Both the position numbers and the translations under genes were made by a program. Source: Desulfuromonadales bacterium (GTDB lineage Bacteria; Desulfobacterota; Desulfuromonadia; Desulfuromonadales; UBA2197). From it: a stretch of DNA of 33,239 bases. How positions within the stretch are numbered: position 1 is the first letter of the stretch; each line of letters starts with the position of its first letter. The notes under the pieces are model-generated. The model had not been told where the DNA came from. It did no database searches and was given only the letters and a program-made list of their open reading frames with translations. Positions 13,391 to 21,675 of the stretch are shown here, in pieces. The stretch spans positions 1-33,239 of the forward strand of contig JACUTW010000023.1 in assembly GCA_014859605.1 (NCBI GenBank), in the 5' to 3' direction.

Positions 13391-14971
13391 CTAATATTTA
13401 TTCAATCTTTTGGTGGGGAGAGTCACTCTGACCGTGGTGCCGCTGGCGCTGTCAGAGTCGATTTCGATCGTCCCCTGGTGTTCGAGGATGATGTGGCGGC
13501 AGACGTAAAGGCCGAGACCGGTCCCTTCGCCATCGGCCTTGGTGGTAAAGAAGGGGTCGAAGATCCGTTCGCGCACCCCGGGAGGAATGCCCGGCCCGTT
13601 GTCGTGCAGCAGAATCTCGACGTAGTTCTCGGTTGTGGTCCGCGTCGTCAGGGTCAACGTCCCCTTTGTCCCCATCGCCTGCACCGCGTTCATCACCAAA
13701 TTGATCAGCACCTGTTTGAGGCGGTTGGCGTCGGCTTCGACCAGAGGGATCTCACCGTACTCTTCGCGTAGCTCGATACTGTGGCGCAGAATCTCGAACC
13801 GGAGCAGGCGCAGAATGTCGGCGAGGAGGTCGTTGAGGTCGATCGCCACAAAGTTTTCATCCTGCGGCCGCGAAAAGGAGAGGAGGCTGCCGGTGAGTCC
13901 CTTGAGTCGTTCGGTCTCGCCGGCGATGCGGGCGATGATCTCCTGCTGAAAGTCGGAGATCGGTTCTTCCCGCTGCAAAAGTTGCGCGGCGTAAGCGATG
14001 ATCGCCAATGGGTTATTGACTTCGTGCGCCAGGGCGGCGGTGAGGCGGCCGACTTCGGCGAGCTTCTCCATATGCACGGTCTGATCAAGGAGTTGGCGAA
14101 ATTCGGTAATATCCTCAACGATGACGACAACACCGATGGTTTCGTCACCCTCCTTGAGCGGGGTGATGCGGCGCTTTTCAAAGCGGGTGGTGCCGCTCAG
14201 GTCGCGGTGGCTGAGCTGGAGCTTTTCACTGCGCCCGGTGGTGAGGACCCGCTGCAGGCGCTCGTCGAAATCTTCATCGCGCAGGGCCGGAAAGAGGGTG
14301 AAGAGCTGGCGGCCAACTGCGGTTTCGGCACTGTCGCCACTGATCTCGGCCATGCGCCGGTTCCAGGCGGTGATGGTCAGGTCGGCATCGAGGGCATAGA
14401 TACCGAGGCTGGCGCTGTTGAGGATCCGTTCGTTAAGGTGGTGCAGGCGCTGGTAGCGCTCTGAGCCCTGGCGGAGCTTGTCGTAGAGGCGGGCATTTTC
14501 GATGGCGATTGCCGCCTGGCCGGCGAGGGCAAGGAGGGGTTCGATATCCGCCGCACTAAAGGCGTCGGGGCGCGGGCTCTCGACGTTAAAGACGCCGATG
14601 AGATGATCGCGCACCAGCATCGGCACGGCAAGTTCGCTGCGGGCGCCGGCAATGCCGGGGAAGTAGTCCGCTTCGCTGCGGAGATCGTTGATCAGCAGCG
14701 GCTGACGGCTGCGGGCGACACGTCCCATGATCCCCTGGCCGACCGGCAGCGGCGGTGATGTCACCTCGGCCGGATAGCCGTAGGAAGTGACGGTGCTCAG
14801 GGTTGCTCCCTCGCTATCGAGGAGGCGGATAATGGCATTCTCAAAGCCGAAAATATCCCGTGAGACCTGAAGGATGCGATCGAGGAGTTCGGGGAGATCG
14901 ACGGTCGAGGCGAGATCCTGACCGATATTGAGCAGGGCATTGAGGAGTTTTTCCCGGGATGTGGCAGTCAT
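13391..14971 (-). CDS. GAF-PAS sensor histidine kinase (NtrB/GnfK/GnfL-like)
   Basis: The 526-residue soluble kinase has a GAF domain (about 20-165), a PAS domain (about 185-295, [25 protein letters not shown]), a HisKA helix with His316 in [21 protein letters not shown], and an ATPase domain with [19 protein letters not shown] and [14 protein letters not shown]. No membrane segment is visible, so it should sense a cytoplasmic signal. ATG at 14971 is chosen because GGAGAG lies before it; ATG at 14989 would sit within that site. It has its own sigma-54 promoter. No response regulator adjoins it; the nearest is the ANTAR regulator 3 kb downstream, its most likely partner. Confidence 0.92.
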   Translation of the reverse strand: MTATSREKLLNALLNIGQDLASTVDLPELLDRILQVSRDIFGFENAIIRLLDSEGATLSTVTSYGYPAEVTSPPLPVGQGIMGRVARSRQPLLINDLRSEADYFPGIAGARSELAVPMLVRDHLIGVFNVESPRPDAFSAADIEPLLALAGQAAIAIENARLYDKLRQGSERYQRLHHLNERILNSASLGIYALDADLTITAWNRRMAEISGDSAETAVGRQLFTLFPALRDEDFDERLQRVLTTGRSEKLQLSHRDLSGTTRFEKRRITPLKEGDETIGVVVIVEDITEFRQLLDQTVHMEKLAEVGRLTAALAHEVNNPLAIIAYAAQLLQREEPISDFQQEIIARIAGETERLKGLTGSLLSFSRPQDENFVAIDLNDLLADILRLLRFEILRHSIELREEYGEIPLVEADANRLKQVLINLVMNAVQAMGTKGTLTLTTRTTTENYVEILLHDNGPGIPPGVRERIFDPFFTTKADGEGTGLGLYVCRHIILEHQGTIEIDSDSASGTTVRVTLPTKRLNKY

Positions 14972-15012
14972 GTGTGAAGCTCTCTCCACTCAAGGGGTTG
15001 GCTTACACATTC

Positions 15013-15027
15013 GCATAATATGTGCCA
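15013..15027 (-). promoter_or_regulatory. Sigma-54 promoter of the sensor kinase
   Basis: The minus strand reads TGGCACATATTATGCG: exact -24 TGGCAC, GG (15026-15025), ten bases, GC (15014-15013). The start would be near 15001, giving a 30-base leader with no attenuator. Confidence 0.7.
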
Positions 15028-15137
15028 GATATTCTGTTTGAAAAATGCTCAGATTCAGCGGGTTACACGGGTAAGCTCATGTCTTGCTCGAAAAGTTGTA
15101 TAAAATGCAGGCAGGGCTGCCGCGTAATTCTACAAAA

Positions 15138-15938
15138 TCAACCACAGCTCCCCAGGGTGGCGAGGGCCAGCAGGCGTCGCCAGTCAACCTCTGTTGGGCC
15201 GGCGACCATCAGTGCGGTGCTGCCGGTGTTGGTGAACCCGGCGGCACCGAGGAGTCCCTCCCGCTCGCAAGGGCTGAGCAGGTCGACGATCAACTCCTGC
15301 TGCGGTGCGGCCGCTGTTATCAGCCGGTCGAGGAGCTCGGCATCGTCCTGAAGACGTGTCGATCCATACCATGGCCCGATGATCTGGAGATCGCTGCCCC
15401 GTTGCAGGAGGGCGAGGCTATTCCCCTGCTGTTGCCAGTTGCCGCCGCTTTCGAGGTGGCGCAAAAGCGGCCGGCGATCGTCGCCCCAGATGGCGGCATC
15501 GCTATGACTGCCATGGACGCCGGCATCCAGCAGCCCGCCGGCGCCTCTCCCCCCTGGCCGCCGCACCCAGCGCTGGACTTCGGCGACGGGTTGAAAGCCC
15601 CGTTTGGCATAAAGGGGCGCGCCCTGGGCGGAGGCGGTCAGCCACAGCGTCGTTGCCCCGGCGGCGCGTAACTCCTGGACGGAGTGGTCAAAGAGCTGCG
15701 CGCCGCAGCCGCGTCCACGCGCCGTCGGGGCGATAATCAGGTTGCCGATCCAGGCGCTGTGCCGGTGGCGGACGCCGGTGATCAGGCCGATGCTGGTATC
15801 GTCGTCGCGCAGCGCCCAGGCGCGGCTGCATCCCCCTAGGCGATGCAGGGATAACTCATTCTGCGGCACTCGCCATCCCTCCTGCTGTGCCAGGGACATA
15901 AAGACCCGCCAGTCTTTAGCGGCGGCGGTAACGATCAC
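15138..15938 (-). CDS. GNAT-family N-acetyltransferase
   Basis: The 266-residue protein has a GNAT core at about 40-130: IGLITGVRHRHSAWIGNLII followed by APTARGRGCGAQLFDHSV, the acetyl-CoA pyrophosphate loop (R-G-R-G-C-G), then GAPLYAKRGFQPV. The C-terminal half (SGGNWQQQGNSLALLQRG... and CEREGLLGAAGFTNTGS) looks like a second, degenerate acetyltransferase domain. The start is GTG at 15938, overlapping the nifV stop by 4 bases, so the two are translationally coupled and share the nifV promoter. The substrate is unknown. Coupling to nifV suggests nitrogen-limited expression, not necessarily a role in homocitrate metabolism. Confidence 0.8.
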   Translation of the reverse strand: MIVTAAAKDWRVFMSLAQQEGWRVPQNELSLHRLGGCSRAWALRDDDTSIGLITGVRHRHSAWIGNLIIAPTARGRGCGAQLFDHSVQELRAAGATTLWLTASAQGAPLYAKRGFQPVAEVQRWVRRPGGRGAGGLLDAGVHGSHSDAAIWGDDRRPLLRHLESGGNWQQQGNSLALLQRGSDLQIIGPWYGSTRLQDDAELLDRLITAAAPQQELIVDLLSPCEREGLLGAAGFTNTGSTALMVAGPTEVDWRRLLALATLGSCG

Positions 15939-17080
15939 GACGCCACCTGTCGGGCCGCAGCGCAGAGCGCGAAAAGTTCGGCGTCGTTCACCGGACGTTT
16001 GCGCCCCTGTGCCAGGGCCCGGACTTCGCCGAGGAGAGAGTCGGCAAAGGAAAGGTCGGCAGTAATACCGAGCAGCTGCAGACGATGGAGGAGGGCGTGG
16101 CTGCCGGAGTGTTTACCGAGGACGAGATGGCGGCGAAGGCCGACTTCGCGGGGATCGAAGCCTTCGTAATTGCCGGGAAACTTGAGGACGCCGTCGGCAT
16201 GCAGCCCGGATTCATGGGCAAAGACCTTCTCGCCGACGATCGCCTTCCACTCCGGCACCGGCCGGCAGCTCGCTGTGCCGACGTAGCGGGAGATTTCGAC
16301 AAAGCGGCGGGTGTCGACCCCGGTGTCGATGCGGCAGCTGTGCTTGAGGGCCATCACCACCTCTTCGAGGGCGGCATTGCCGGCGCGTTCGCCGAGACCG
16401 TTCACTGTGGTGTTGACGAAACGGGCGCCGGCGCGAATCCCGGCGAGGGCGTTGGCGGTCGCCATGCCGAGGTCGTTATGGGTGTGGACTTCGATCTCCA
16501 GTTCGGGGACGCGCGTGCGCAGGGTGCGGATATTCTCGTACATGCGGAAGGGGTCGAGGATGCCGAGGGTGTCGCAGTAGCGGAAGCGATCCGCCCCCAT
16601 GCTCCGGGCAATCTCCATGAGCTCGACGAGAAAATTCAGATCGGCGCGGCTGGCATCTTCGCCGCCGATTGAGACATAAAGGTTGTGCGCCTTGGCAAAA
16701 CCGAGGGCGGTTTTTAACTGTTCCTTGACCCAGTCGCGATCCTTGCCCAGCTTGCGGCTGATCTGCAGATCGGAGACCGAGAGGGAAAGATCGACGGCCC
16801 GCACCCCGCAGGCCAGGGAGGCCTGAATATCGGTGATCAGCGCCCGGTTCCAGGTGAGGAGGCGGCAGCCCAGATTCATCTCGACGAGGGCACGGATACT
16901 TTTCTGCTCCTCCGTCCCCATCGCCGGAATGCCGCATTCGAGTTCGTGGACGCCGATCTCGTCGAGCATGGCGGCGATCCGTTTCTTCTCCTCCAGGCTA
17001 AAGACGACGCCGGCGGTCTGTTCACCGTCGCGCAGGGTGGTATCGTCGATAATGACGGGGCTGGCGCTGTAATCATCCAT
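15935..17080 (-). CDS. nifV: NifV, homocitrate synthase
   Basis: The 381-residue enzyme condenses acetyl-CoA with 2-oxoglutarate to R-homocitrate, the organic ligand of FeMo-cofactor. It has the DRE-TIM motifs VIIDDTTLRDGEQTAGV at the start, EVHTHNDLGMATANALAG (metal-binding His pair) and VNTTVNGLGERAGNAALEEV. FAHESGLHADGVLK and GLRRHLVLGKHSG are typical of NifV rather than LeuA, and the LeuA regulatory domain is absent. The ATG at 17080 follows GCGGAG. An in-frame ATG at 17110 would begin inside the terminator stem and is rejected. Expression is predicted to need sigma-54 and antitermination. Confidence 0.96.
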   Translation of the reverse strand: MDDYSASPVIIDDTTLRDGEQTAGVVFSLEEKKRIAAMLDEIGVHELECGIPAMGTEEQKSIRALVEMNLGCRLLTWNRALITDIQASLACGVRAVDLSLSVSDLQISRKLGKDRDWVKEQLKTALGFAKAHNLYVSIGGEDASRADLNFLVELMEIARSMGADRFRYCDTLGILDPFRMYENIRTLRTRVPELEIEVHTHNDLGMATANALAGIRAGARFVNTTVNGLGERAGNAALEEVVMALKHSCRIDTGVDTRRFVEISRYVGTASCRPVPEWKAIVGEKVFAHESGLHADGVLKFPGNYEGFDPREVGLRRHLVLGKHSGSHALLHRLQLLGITADLSFADSLLGEVRALAQGRKRPVNDAELFALCAAARQVAS

Positions 17081-17091
17081 GGCGGTCTCCG

Positions 17092-17161
17092 CAAAAAAGA
17101 AAAGCCCCATGATCGAAAGATCACGGGGCGACGTTGCCAGGGGTCCGGCGACGGTGCCGGA
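17092..17161 (-). promoter_or_regulatory. ANTAR-type antiterminator/terminator leader of nifV
   Basis: On the minus strand P1 is TCCGGC-[ACCGTC]-GCCGGA (17161-17144). After a 5-base linker comes P2, GGC-[AACGTC]-GCC (17138-17127). Both hexaloops have A1 and G4. The right arm of P2 is shared with the terminator GCCCCGTGATC/GATCATGGGGC (17129-17119 and 17114-17104, 11 bp, four-base loop), followed by TTTTCTTTTTT. This is the clearest of the four leaders. Confidence 0.85.
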
Positions 17162-17182
17162 AGTCAGGTTGATTATTTCTTT

Positions 17183-17198
17183 AGCACAGGCTGTGCCA
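17183..17198 (-). promoter_or_regulatory. Sigma-54 promoter of nifV
   Basis: The minus strand reads TGGCACAGCCTGTGCT: GG (17197-17196), ten bases, GC (17185-17184). The core GCACAG-G-CTGTGC is itself a palindrome. The predicted start is near 17172, eleven bases before P1. Confidence 0.8.
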
Positions 17199-17298
17199 AG
17201 AAAGTGGCGCTCTGTTTAAGCTCCTTCCTGCCGCTGCAGTGGTTGCGCTTTCCGGGGAGACATTGTAAAAGAGAACGCTGCCACAGGAGTTGACGACG

Positions 17299-18306
17299 AT
17301 GAAACCACTGATTATTACCATGGGTGATCCAACCGGGATCGGCCCGGAGATCATTATTAAGGCTTGTCTGGCCGGAGAGTTCGATAGCCTGCGCTACCCG
17401 CTGCTGATTGCCGGTGATGTCGGAGTATTGCTTCGCGCCGCGAGGATCTTCGGTGTCGAAGGTATTCTCGCGGCGGGGGGAGCGGCCGATGAAGTGCTCC
17501 TGCACCTCGGACCGCGATCGTTGCGGGTGCAGACCCTCTCTACCCTTGATGCGGCCGGGTTACATTACGGTTCTCCTGATCGCGCTTGTGGAGCAGCGAT
17601 GCTGGCTTACATCGAGTGGGCCTGCGCCGCTTGTCTGGCCGGCCGCGCCGTCGGGATGGTCACCGCTCCGATCAACAAGGCGGCGATCCGGGCGGCCGGT
17701 TCGCCCTTTCCCGGCCATACCGAACTTCTCGCTGCACGCTGTGGCGTTGCCAAAGAAGTGATGATGCTCGCCGGCGACCGACTTAAGGTGGCGCTGGTGA
17801 CGACGCATCATCCTCTTGCTGCTGTTCCGGCCCTCCTCTCCTCCGCAGAGATTCTCGCCACCATCCGTGTGACCGATGCGGCGCTGCGCCTTCATTTCGG
17901 CCTGACTGAGCCCCGGCTCGCGGTTCTCGCCTTGAATCCCCATGCTGGGGAAGGGGGACAGTTTGGCGATGAAGAGCGCACACTCATCGCCCCGGCGATT
18001 GCTGCCGCGCAGGCGGAAGGGATTGTTGCCAGCGGGCCGTACAGCGCCGATACCCTCTTTCACTTCGCCGTGCAGGGGAGGTATGACGCGGTGATTTGCA
18101 TGTACCACGATCAGGGATTGATCCCACTGAAGCTGCTGCATTTCGATGATGGCGTCAACGTGACTCTGGGACTGCCGATCGTGCGGACCAGCGTCGATCA
18201 CGGCACTGCCTACGATCTTGCCGGCAGCGGCCGTGCCAGTGCAACCAGTTTGGTAGCGGCGATCCGCATGGCGGAAGAGATGGCGGAGAACCTGCACGAC
18301 CTTTGA
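17299..18306 (+). CDS. pdxA: PdxA, 4-hydroxythreonine-4-phosphate dehydrogenase
   Basis: The 335-residue enzyme catalyses an NAD-dependent oxidation in the DXP-dependent pathway to pyridoxal phosphate. Family motifs are MGDPTGIGPEIIIKA at the start, VTAPINKAAIRAAG, PGHTELLAARCG (metal-binding His), LALNPHAGEGGQFGDEE and YHDQGLIPLKLL, ending with RTSVDHGTAYDLAGSG. The metal ligands are all present. ATG at 17299 is spaced 8 bases from AGGAG; TTG at 17290 is less likely. It is divergent from nifV, with about 120 bases between the two promoters. Its last base overlaps the start of the MATE gene. Confidence 0.95.
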   Translation: MKPLIITMGDPTGIGPEIIIKACLAGEFDSLRYPLLIAGDVGVLLRAARIFGVEGILAAGGAADEVLLHLGPRSLRVQTLSTLDAAGLHYGSPDRACGAAMLAYIEWACAACLAGRAVGMVTAPINKAAIRAAGSPFPGHTELLAARCGVAKEVMMLAGDRLKVALVTTHHPLAAVPALLSSAEILATIRVTDAALRLHFGLTEPRLAVLALNPHAGEGGQFGDEERTLIAPAIAAAQAEGIVASGPYSADTLFHFAVQGRYDAVICMYHDQGLIPLKLLHFDDGVNVTLGLPIVRTSVDHGTAYDLAGSGRASATSLVAAIRMAEEMAENLHDL

Positions 18307-19679
18307 TGAAAATCCCCTTCTTTAATCCGAAACTTTTCCGGCTGCGCCAGGCCGAGGGTCGCGCCCTTCTGGTGCTGGCGGCGCCGATCTTTACCTCCCT
18401 CTTTGCCCAGCAGACCCTCGCCTTTGTCGATACGGTCATGGCCGGCCGGGTCAGTGCCGTCGATCTCGCCGGGGTGGCGGTCGGCGGCAGCTTGTGGATT
18501 CCCCTCCTCCTCTTTCTTTACGGGGTCCTCCTTGCGGTCACGCCCCTGGTGGCGCAACTCTACGGCGCCGGGCGCACGGCCGAGTGTGGTCCCTTGGCGC
18601 GCCGGGCCCTGTGGGTGGCGCTGCCGCTGGTCCTTGTTGCCATCCTGCTGCTGCGTCAGGCCGCCGGGGTCTTTGTCATCATGGGGGTCGAAGCGGCGAT
18701 TGCGACGATTGCCGTCGATTATCTCAAGGCGCTGACCTGGGGGCTGCCGGCGATCGGCATCTTCTACGTTCTGCGCAACCTGAGTGAAGGGCTCGGCCTT
18801 GCTCGTCCGAGTATGCTCATTGGACTGGCGAGTCTGCCGGTCAATATCTTCTTCAACTACATCTTCATCTACGGCAAGCTCGGCCTTCCGGCTCTGGGCG
18901 GCGTCGGCTGCGGCTGGGGGACAACTGTCACGCTGTGGTTCATGTGCGGCTGCATGTTCCTCACGATCCGTCGCGTCGGCGCTTATACCCCCACCCACTT
19001 TTTCGATCTGTCACAAAAGCGTGGTGCGCAAGGGGCGACTCAGGTTCTCCGCCTCGGCCTGCCGATCGGCGCGACCCTGTTGGTTGAATCGAGTATCTTT
19101 GCGCTCATCGCCCTCTTTCTCGCGCCGCTCGGGGCGGTGGCGGTGGCGGCGCATCAGATCACCCTTAACTATTCCTCGCTGATCTTCATGATTCCCTTGA
19201 GTCTCTCCAGTGCCATGACCATCCGTGTCGGCCATGCTGTCGGCCGCGGTCGTCTCGACCGGGCGCGTCTGGTCAGTCATACCGGTCTGACCGTGACCGC
19301 GCTTATTGCTCTGGCCACCGCGACGTTTACCCTCCTTTTGGCCGGTCCGATCGCCGCTCTCTATACCCGCGACCCTCAGTTGATCCTCTCCGTCGTCGGC
19401 CTGTTGACGCTGAACGCTCTTTATCAGCTCCCGGATGCCCTGCAGGTCGGCGCTGCCGCCTCCTTGCGCGGTTACAAGGATACCCGTGTCCCGCTCCTGC
19501 TGGTGGTCGTCGCTTACTGGGTGATTTCCCTCCCCCTCGGTTACACTCTGGCTCTGACTAATCTGTGGGGGCCGCCGCTGGGAGCCCGCGGCTTCTGGAT
19601 CAGTTTGATCATCGGGCTGAGCGTGTCCGCCCTTCTGCTCGGCTCTCGCCTGTGGCGGGTGGAGCGACGCTTGTCGTGA
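18306..19679 (+). CDS. MATE-family multidrug/metabolite efflux transporter
   Basis: The 457-residue inner-membrane protein has about twelve hydrophobic segments and the MATE/NorM pattern: LVLAAPIFTSLFAQQTLAFVDTVMAGRVSAVDLAGVAVG in the first helices, TWGLPAIGIFYVLRNLSEGLGLARPS, and LGLPIGATLLVESSIFALIALFLAPLG at the start of the second half. MATE proteins export cationic compounds using Na+ or H+ gradients. The ATG overlaps the pdxA stop by one base (TGATG), so the two are coupled; a substrate link to vitamin B6 is not implied. The gap of 446 bases after it holds two putative small RNAs. Confidence 0.92.
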   Translation: MKIPFFNPKLFRLRQAEGRALLVLAAPIFTSLFAQQTLAFVDTVMAGRVSAVDLAGVAVGGSLWIPLLLFLYGVLLAVTPLVAQLYGAGRTAECGPLARRALWVALPLVLVAILLLRQAAGVFVIMGVEAAIATIAVDYLKALTWGLPAIGIFYVLRNLSEGLGLARPSMLIGLASLPVNIFFNYIFIYGKLGLPALGGVGCGWGTTVTLWFMCGCMFLTIRRVGAYTPTHFFDLSQKRGAQGATQVLRLGLPIGATLLVESSIFALIALFLAPLGAVAVAAHQITLNYSSLIFMIPLSLSSAMTIRVGHAVGRGRLDRARLVSHTGLTVTALIALATATFTLLLAGPIAALYTRDPQLILSVVGLLTLNALYQLPDALQVGAAASLRGYKDTRVPLLLVVVAYWVISLPLGYTLALTNLWGPPLGARGFWISLIIGLSVSALLLGSRLWRVERRLS

Positions 19680-19687
19680 TTTTTCTC

Positions 19688-19716
19688 TTGCATCTGTCAG
19701 CGTGATCGTGTATAAA
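19688..19716 (+). promoter_or_regulatory. Sigma-70 promoter of the first putative small RNA
   Basis: TTGCAT (19688-19693) and TATAAA (19711-19716) are separated by 17 bases. The predicted start (about 19723) lies three bases before a hairpin. Confidence 0.6.
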
Positions 19717-19722
19717 AATTTC

Positions 19723-19795
19723 AATGAGCCCCTTCCCCCCCTCCAGGGGCTCCAGCGCTCTGGCCACCCCCCTCCGGCTAGGGCGCTGTTTTTTT
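19723..19795 (+). ncRNA. Putative small RNA with two C-rich (anti-SD) hairpin loops
   Basis: About 73 bases form two hairpins. The first is GAGCCCCT/AGGGGCTC (19726-19752) with loop TCCCCCCCTCC. The second is a 13-bp stem, CAGCGCTCTGGCC/GGCTAGGGCGCTG (19753-19788), with loop ACCCCCCTCC, followed by seven T, a good Rho-independent terminator. Both loops expose CCCCUCC, complementary to Shine-Dalgarno sequences. Such loops are known from the alpha-proteobacterial alpha-r14 and CcsR (cuckoo) RNAs. No reading frame of note lies inside. A terminator for the MATE gene would be an alternative reading, but a good promoter sits between. Confidence 0.55.
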
Positions 19796-19957
19796 GTCCA
19801 GAGTGTACGATCTCCTCCTCGGTGTGCATTTGCACACCCCTGCTGTGGCCATCTCCGACCTGAAATATACGAAGTTCCACCTACTTTGTTATCGGCCCTT
19901 GCGTTATCCTTCCACCATACAGCAACAAAATTTCCTCCCAAAATAGTTTAAACATAA

Positions 19958-20020
19958 CCTGACTCCCACTCAGGAACCCTTTTGCCGGTTGAGGTCCTCC
20001 TCTTTGACCGGCTTTTTTTT
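19958..20020 (+). ncRNA. Second putative small RNA or 3' end with C-rich loops
   Basis: CCTGA-[CTCCCAC]-TCAGG (19958-19974) is followed by a terminator stem GCCGGTTGAGG/CTTTGACCGGC (19984-20012, with G.T pairs) whose loop is TCCTCCT, and eight T (20013-20020). The loops again carry CUCCC and CCUCC. No clear promoter was found directly upstream, so the 5' end is unknown. The stretch 19796-19957 holds one more hairpin, GGTGTGC-ATTT-GCACACC (19821-19838), preceded by CTCCTCC, and no gene. Confidence 0.4.
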
Positions 20021-20053
20021 GTTTTGAGCCATTGGCCAGCGACCCCCTTTTTC

Positions 20054-20082
20054 TTGACTCCATCCAGTGATTATCCTATTCT
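20054..20082 (+). promoter_or_regulatory. Sigma-70 promoter of yicC-gmk-rpoZ
   Basis: TTGACT (20054-20059), 17 bases, TATTCT (20077-20082). It lies after the terminator at 20020 and 44 bases ahead of the yicC start. Confidence 0.7.
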
Positions 20083-20125
20083 GCCGGCCGCTGCGTAACA
20101 ACTTCATTTTGCGAGGAAATCAACG

Positions 20126-21004
20126 ATGATCCGTAGTATGACCGGTTTTGGCAAGGGGATAGCGACGATCGACGGGGCGACACTGACCGTGGAGATTAAG
20201 ACGGTCAATCATCGTTTCTGCGATATCAGCGTCAAGTCCCCCCGGCTCTTTTCCGCCTGTGAAACGGAGTTGCGCCGCCGACTCAGCGAGCGCCTCAAGC
20301 GCGGCAAGGTCGATCTTTTGGTTCTGCTCGAATATACCTCGGGCGGCGCCGCCCTGCCGGTCCTGAATCTCCCGCTGGCGCAAGCTTATTACCAGGCTTT
20401 TAGTGAATTGCGGACGAACCTGAATCTGCAGGGAGAGATTAATCTCGAACTGATTGCCGGCCAGCGCGATGTGATTTTGATGCGGGAGAACGCCCTGCCG
20501 GAAGAGGATCTGTGCCGCTGTCTCTTTGTCGCCCTGGAGCGGGCCATCGAAGCTGTCGAAACGATGCGTGGTCATGAAGGGGAGGCGACGCAGCGTGATA
20601 TCGAAGGACGGATTTCCACCCTTGATGCCCATTTAAATGCCATCTCGGCGCGGGCGGCGGTGGTGCCGAATGAGTGGCAGGGGCGGTTGAATGAGCGCTT
20701 GACCCGCCTCGGTCCTGATTTTGCCTACGATCCTCTGCGTGTCGCTCAGGAGATCGCCCTCTTTGCCGACCGCTGCGATATCAGTGAAGAACTTTCCCGT
20801 TTCCGCAGTCATCTCGAACAGGTACGGCTCCTCTTAACCGAACCGGAACCGGTCGGCCGTCAGCTCGATTTTCTCGTGCAGGAACTTAACCGCGAAACCA
20901 ATACCATGGGCTCGAAGTCGAACGATGCCGAGTTGACACGGCATGTCGTGCAGATCAAATCCGAACTCGAAAAAGTGCGTGAGCAGATCCAGAATGTCGA
21001 ATAA
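20126..21004 (+). CDS. yicC: YicC-family endoribonuclease-like protein
   Basis: The 292-residue protein begins MIRSMTGFGKGIATIDG and ends [41 protein letters not shown], the two signatures of the YicC family. Family members are stress-related proteins; the E. coli protein acts as an endoribonuclease that affects small RNA stability. The gene lies directly before gmk and rpoZ, its usual place in Geobacter relatives. Its 3' end overlaps gmk by 11 bases. Two putative small RNAs lie immediately upstream, which is worth noting given the E. coli role. Confidence 0.93.
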   Translation: MIRSMTGFGKGIATIDGATLTVEIKTVNHRFCDISVKSPRLFSACETELRRRLSERLKRGKVDLLVLLEYTSGGAALPVLNLPLAQAYYQAFSELRTNLNLQGEINLELIAGQRDVILMRENALPEEDLCRCLFVALERAIEAVETMRGHEGEATQRDIEGRISTLDAHLNAISARAAVVPNEWQGRLNERLTRLGPDFAYDPLRVAQEIALFADRCDISEELSRFRSHLEQVRLLLTEPEPVGRQLDFLVQELNRETNTMGSKSNDAELTRHVVQIKSELEKVREQIQNVE

Positions 21005-21620
21005 TTCCCAGTCACTTCAACGCGAAGGCGCCCTCTTTGTGATCTCCGCCCCCTCCGGCGCCGGGAAGACCTCGCTCTGCAAGGAAATCGTTGACATCAT
21101 TCCGGGGCTGCGGCATTCTGTCTCCTACACCACCCGGCCGATGCGCAAAGGGGAAGTGGATGGCGTCGATTATCACTTTGTTGATGCAGACGTTTTTGCC
21201 GGCATGGTTGCTGCCGATGCGTTCGCGGAATGGGCAGAAGTCCACGGTAATCGTTACGGCACCGCCCTGGCAACCCTCGACAATGCCCGCCAGACCGGTT
21301 GTGATCTCCTCCTCGACATTGACTGTCAGGGAGCGATCCATTTGAAGGCGAAGCAGGTGCAGGGGGTGAATATCTTTATTCTCCCCCCCTCGATGCCTGA
21401 ACTCGAGCGGCGTTTGCGCGAGCGCCAGACCGACAGTGACGCCGTGATTGAACGTCGGATTGTCAATGCCCGCGGCGAGATTGCTCAGGCTGGCTGGTAC
21501 GATTACTGGGTCTTCAACGATGATTTCAATCTGGCCCTGGAACAGCTGAAATCGATTATTACCGCGGAGACTTGCCGGGCTGCCCGTTATCGCGGCGTTA
21601 TTGAAGATCTCTTACGCTAA
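20994..21620 (+). CDS. gmk: Guanylate kinase
   Basis: The 208-residue enzyme phosphorylates GMP to GDP. The P-loop is [11 protein letters not shown], followed by [24 protein letters not shown] (GMP-binding), [24 protein letters not shown] and [23 protein letters not shown]. All catalytic residues look normal. ATG at 20994 inside the end of yicC gives the expected short N-terminus; earlier in-frame starts would overlap yicC more. It is part of the yicC-gmk-rpoZ cluster. It supplies GDP/GTP, the substrates of the spoT product encoded downstream. Confidence 0.96.
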   Translation: MSNNSQSLQREGALFVISAPSGAGKTSLCKEIVDIIPGLRHSVSYTTRPMRKGEVDGVDYHFVDADVFAGMVAADAFAEWAEVHGNRYGTALATLDNARQTGCDLLLDIDCQGAIHLKAKQVQGVNIFILPPSMPELERRLRERQTDSDAVIERRIVNARGEIAQAGWYDYWVFNDDFNLALEQLKSIITAETCRAARYRGVIEDLLR

Positions 21621-21675
21621 AAAAACGATCCCCCCACGCATCCTGCATGCGTTTCATTATCAAGGAGTATCAACG

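Noticed and set aside
17081-17110. Longer NifV start beginning MGLFFFAET
   Set aside because: The extra codons lie in the terminator stem and T-run of the leader; the ATG at 17080 has a ribosome site and the family N-terminus.
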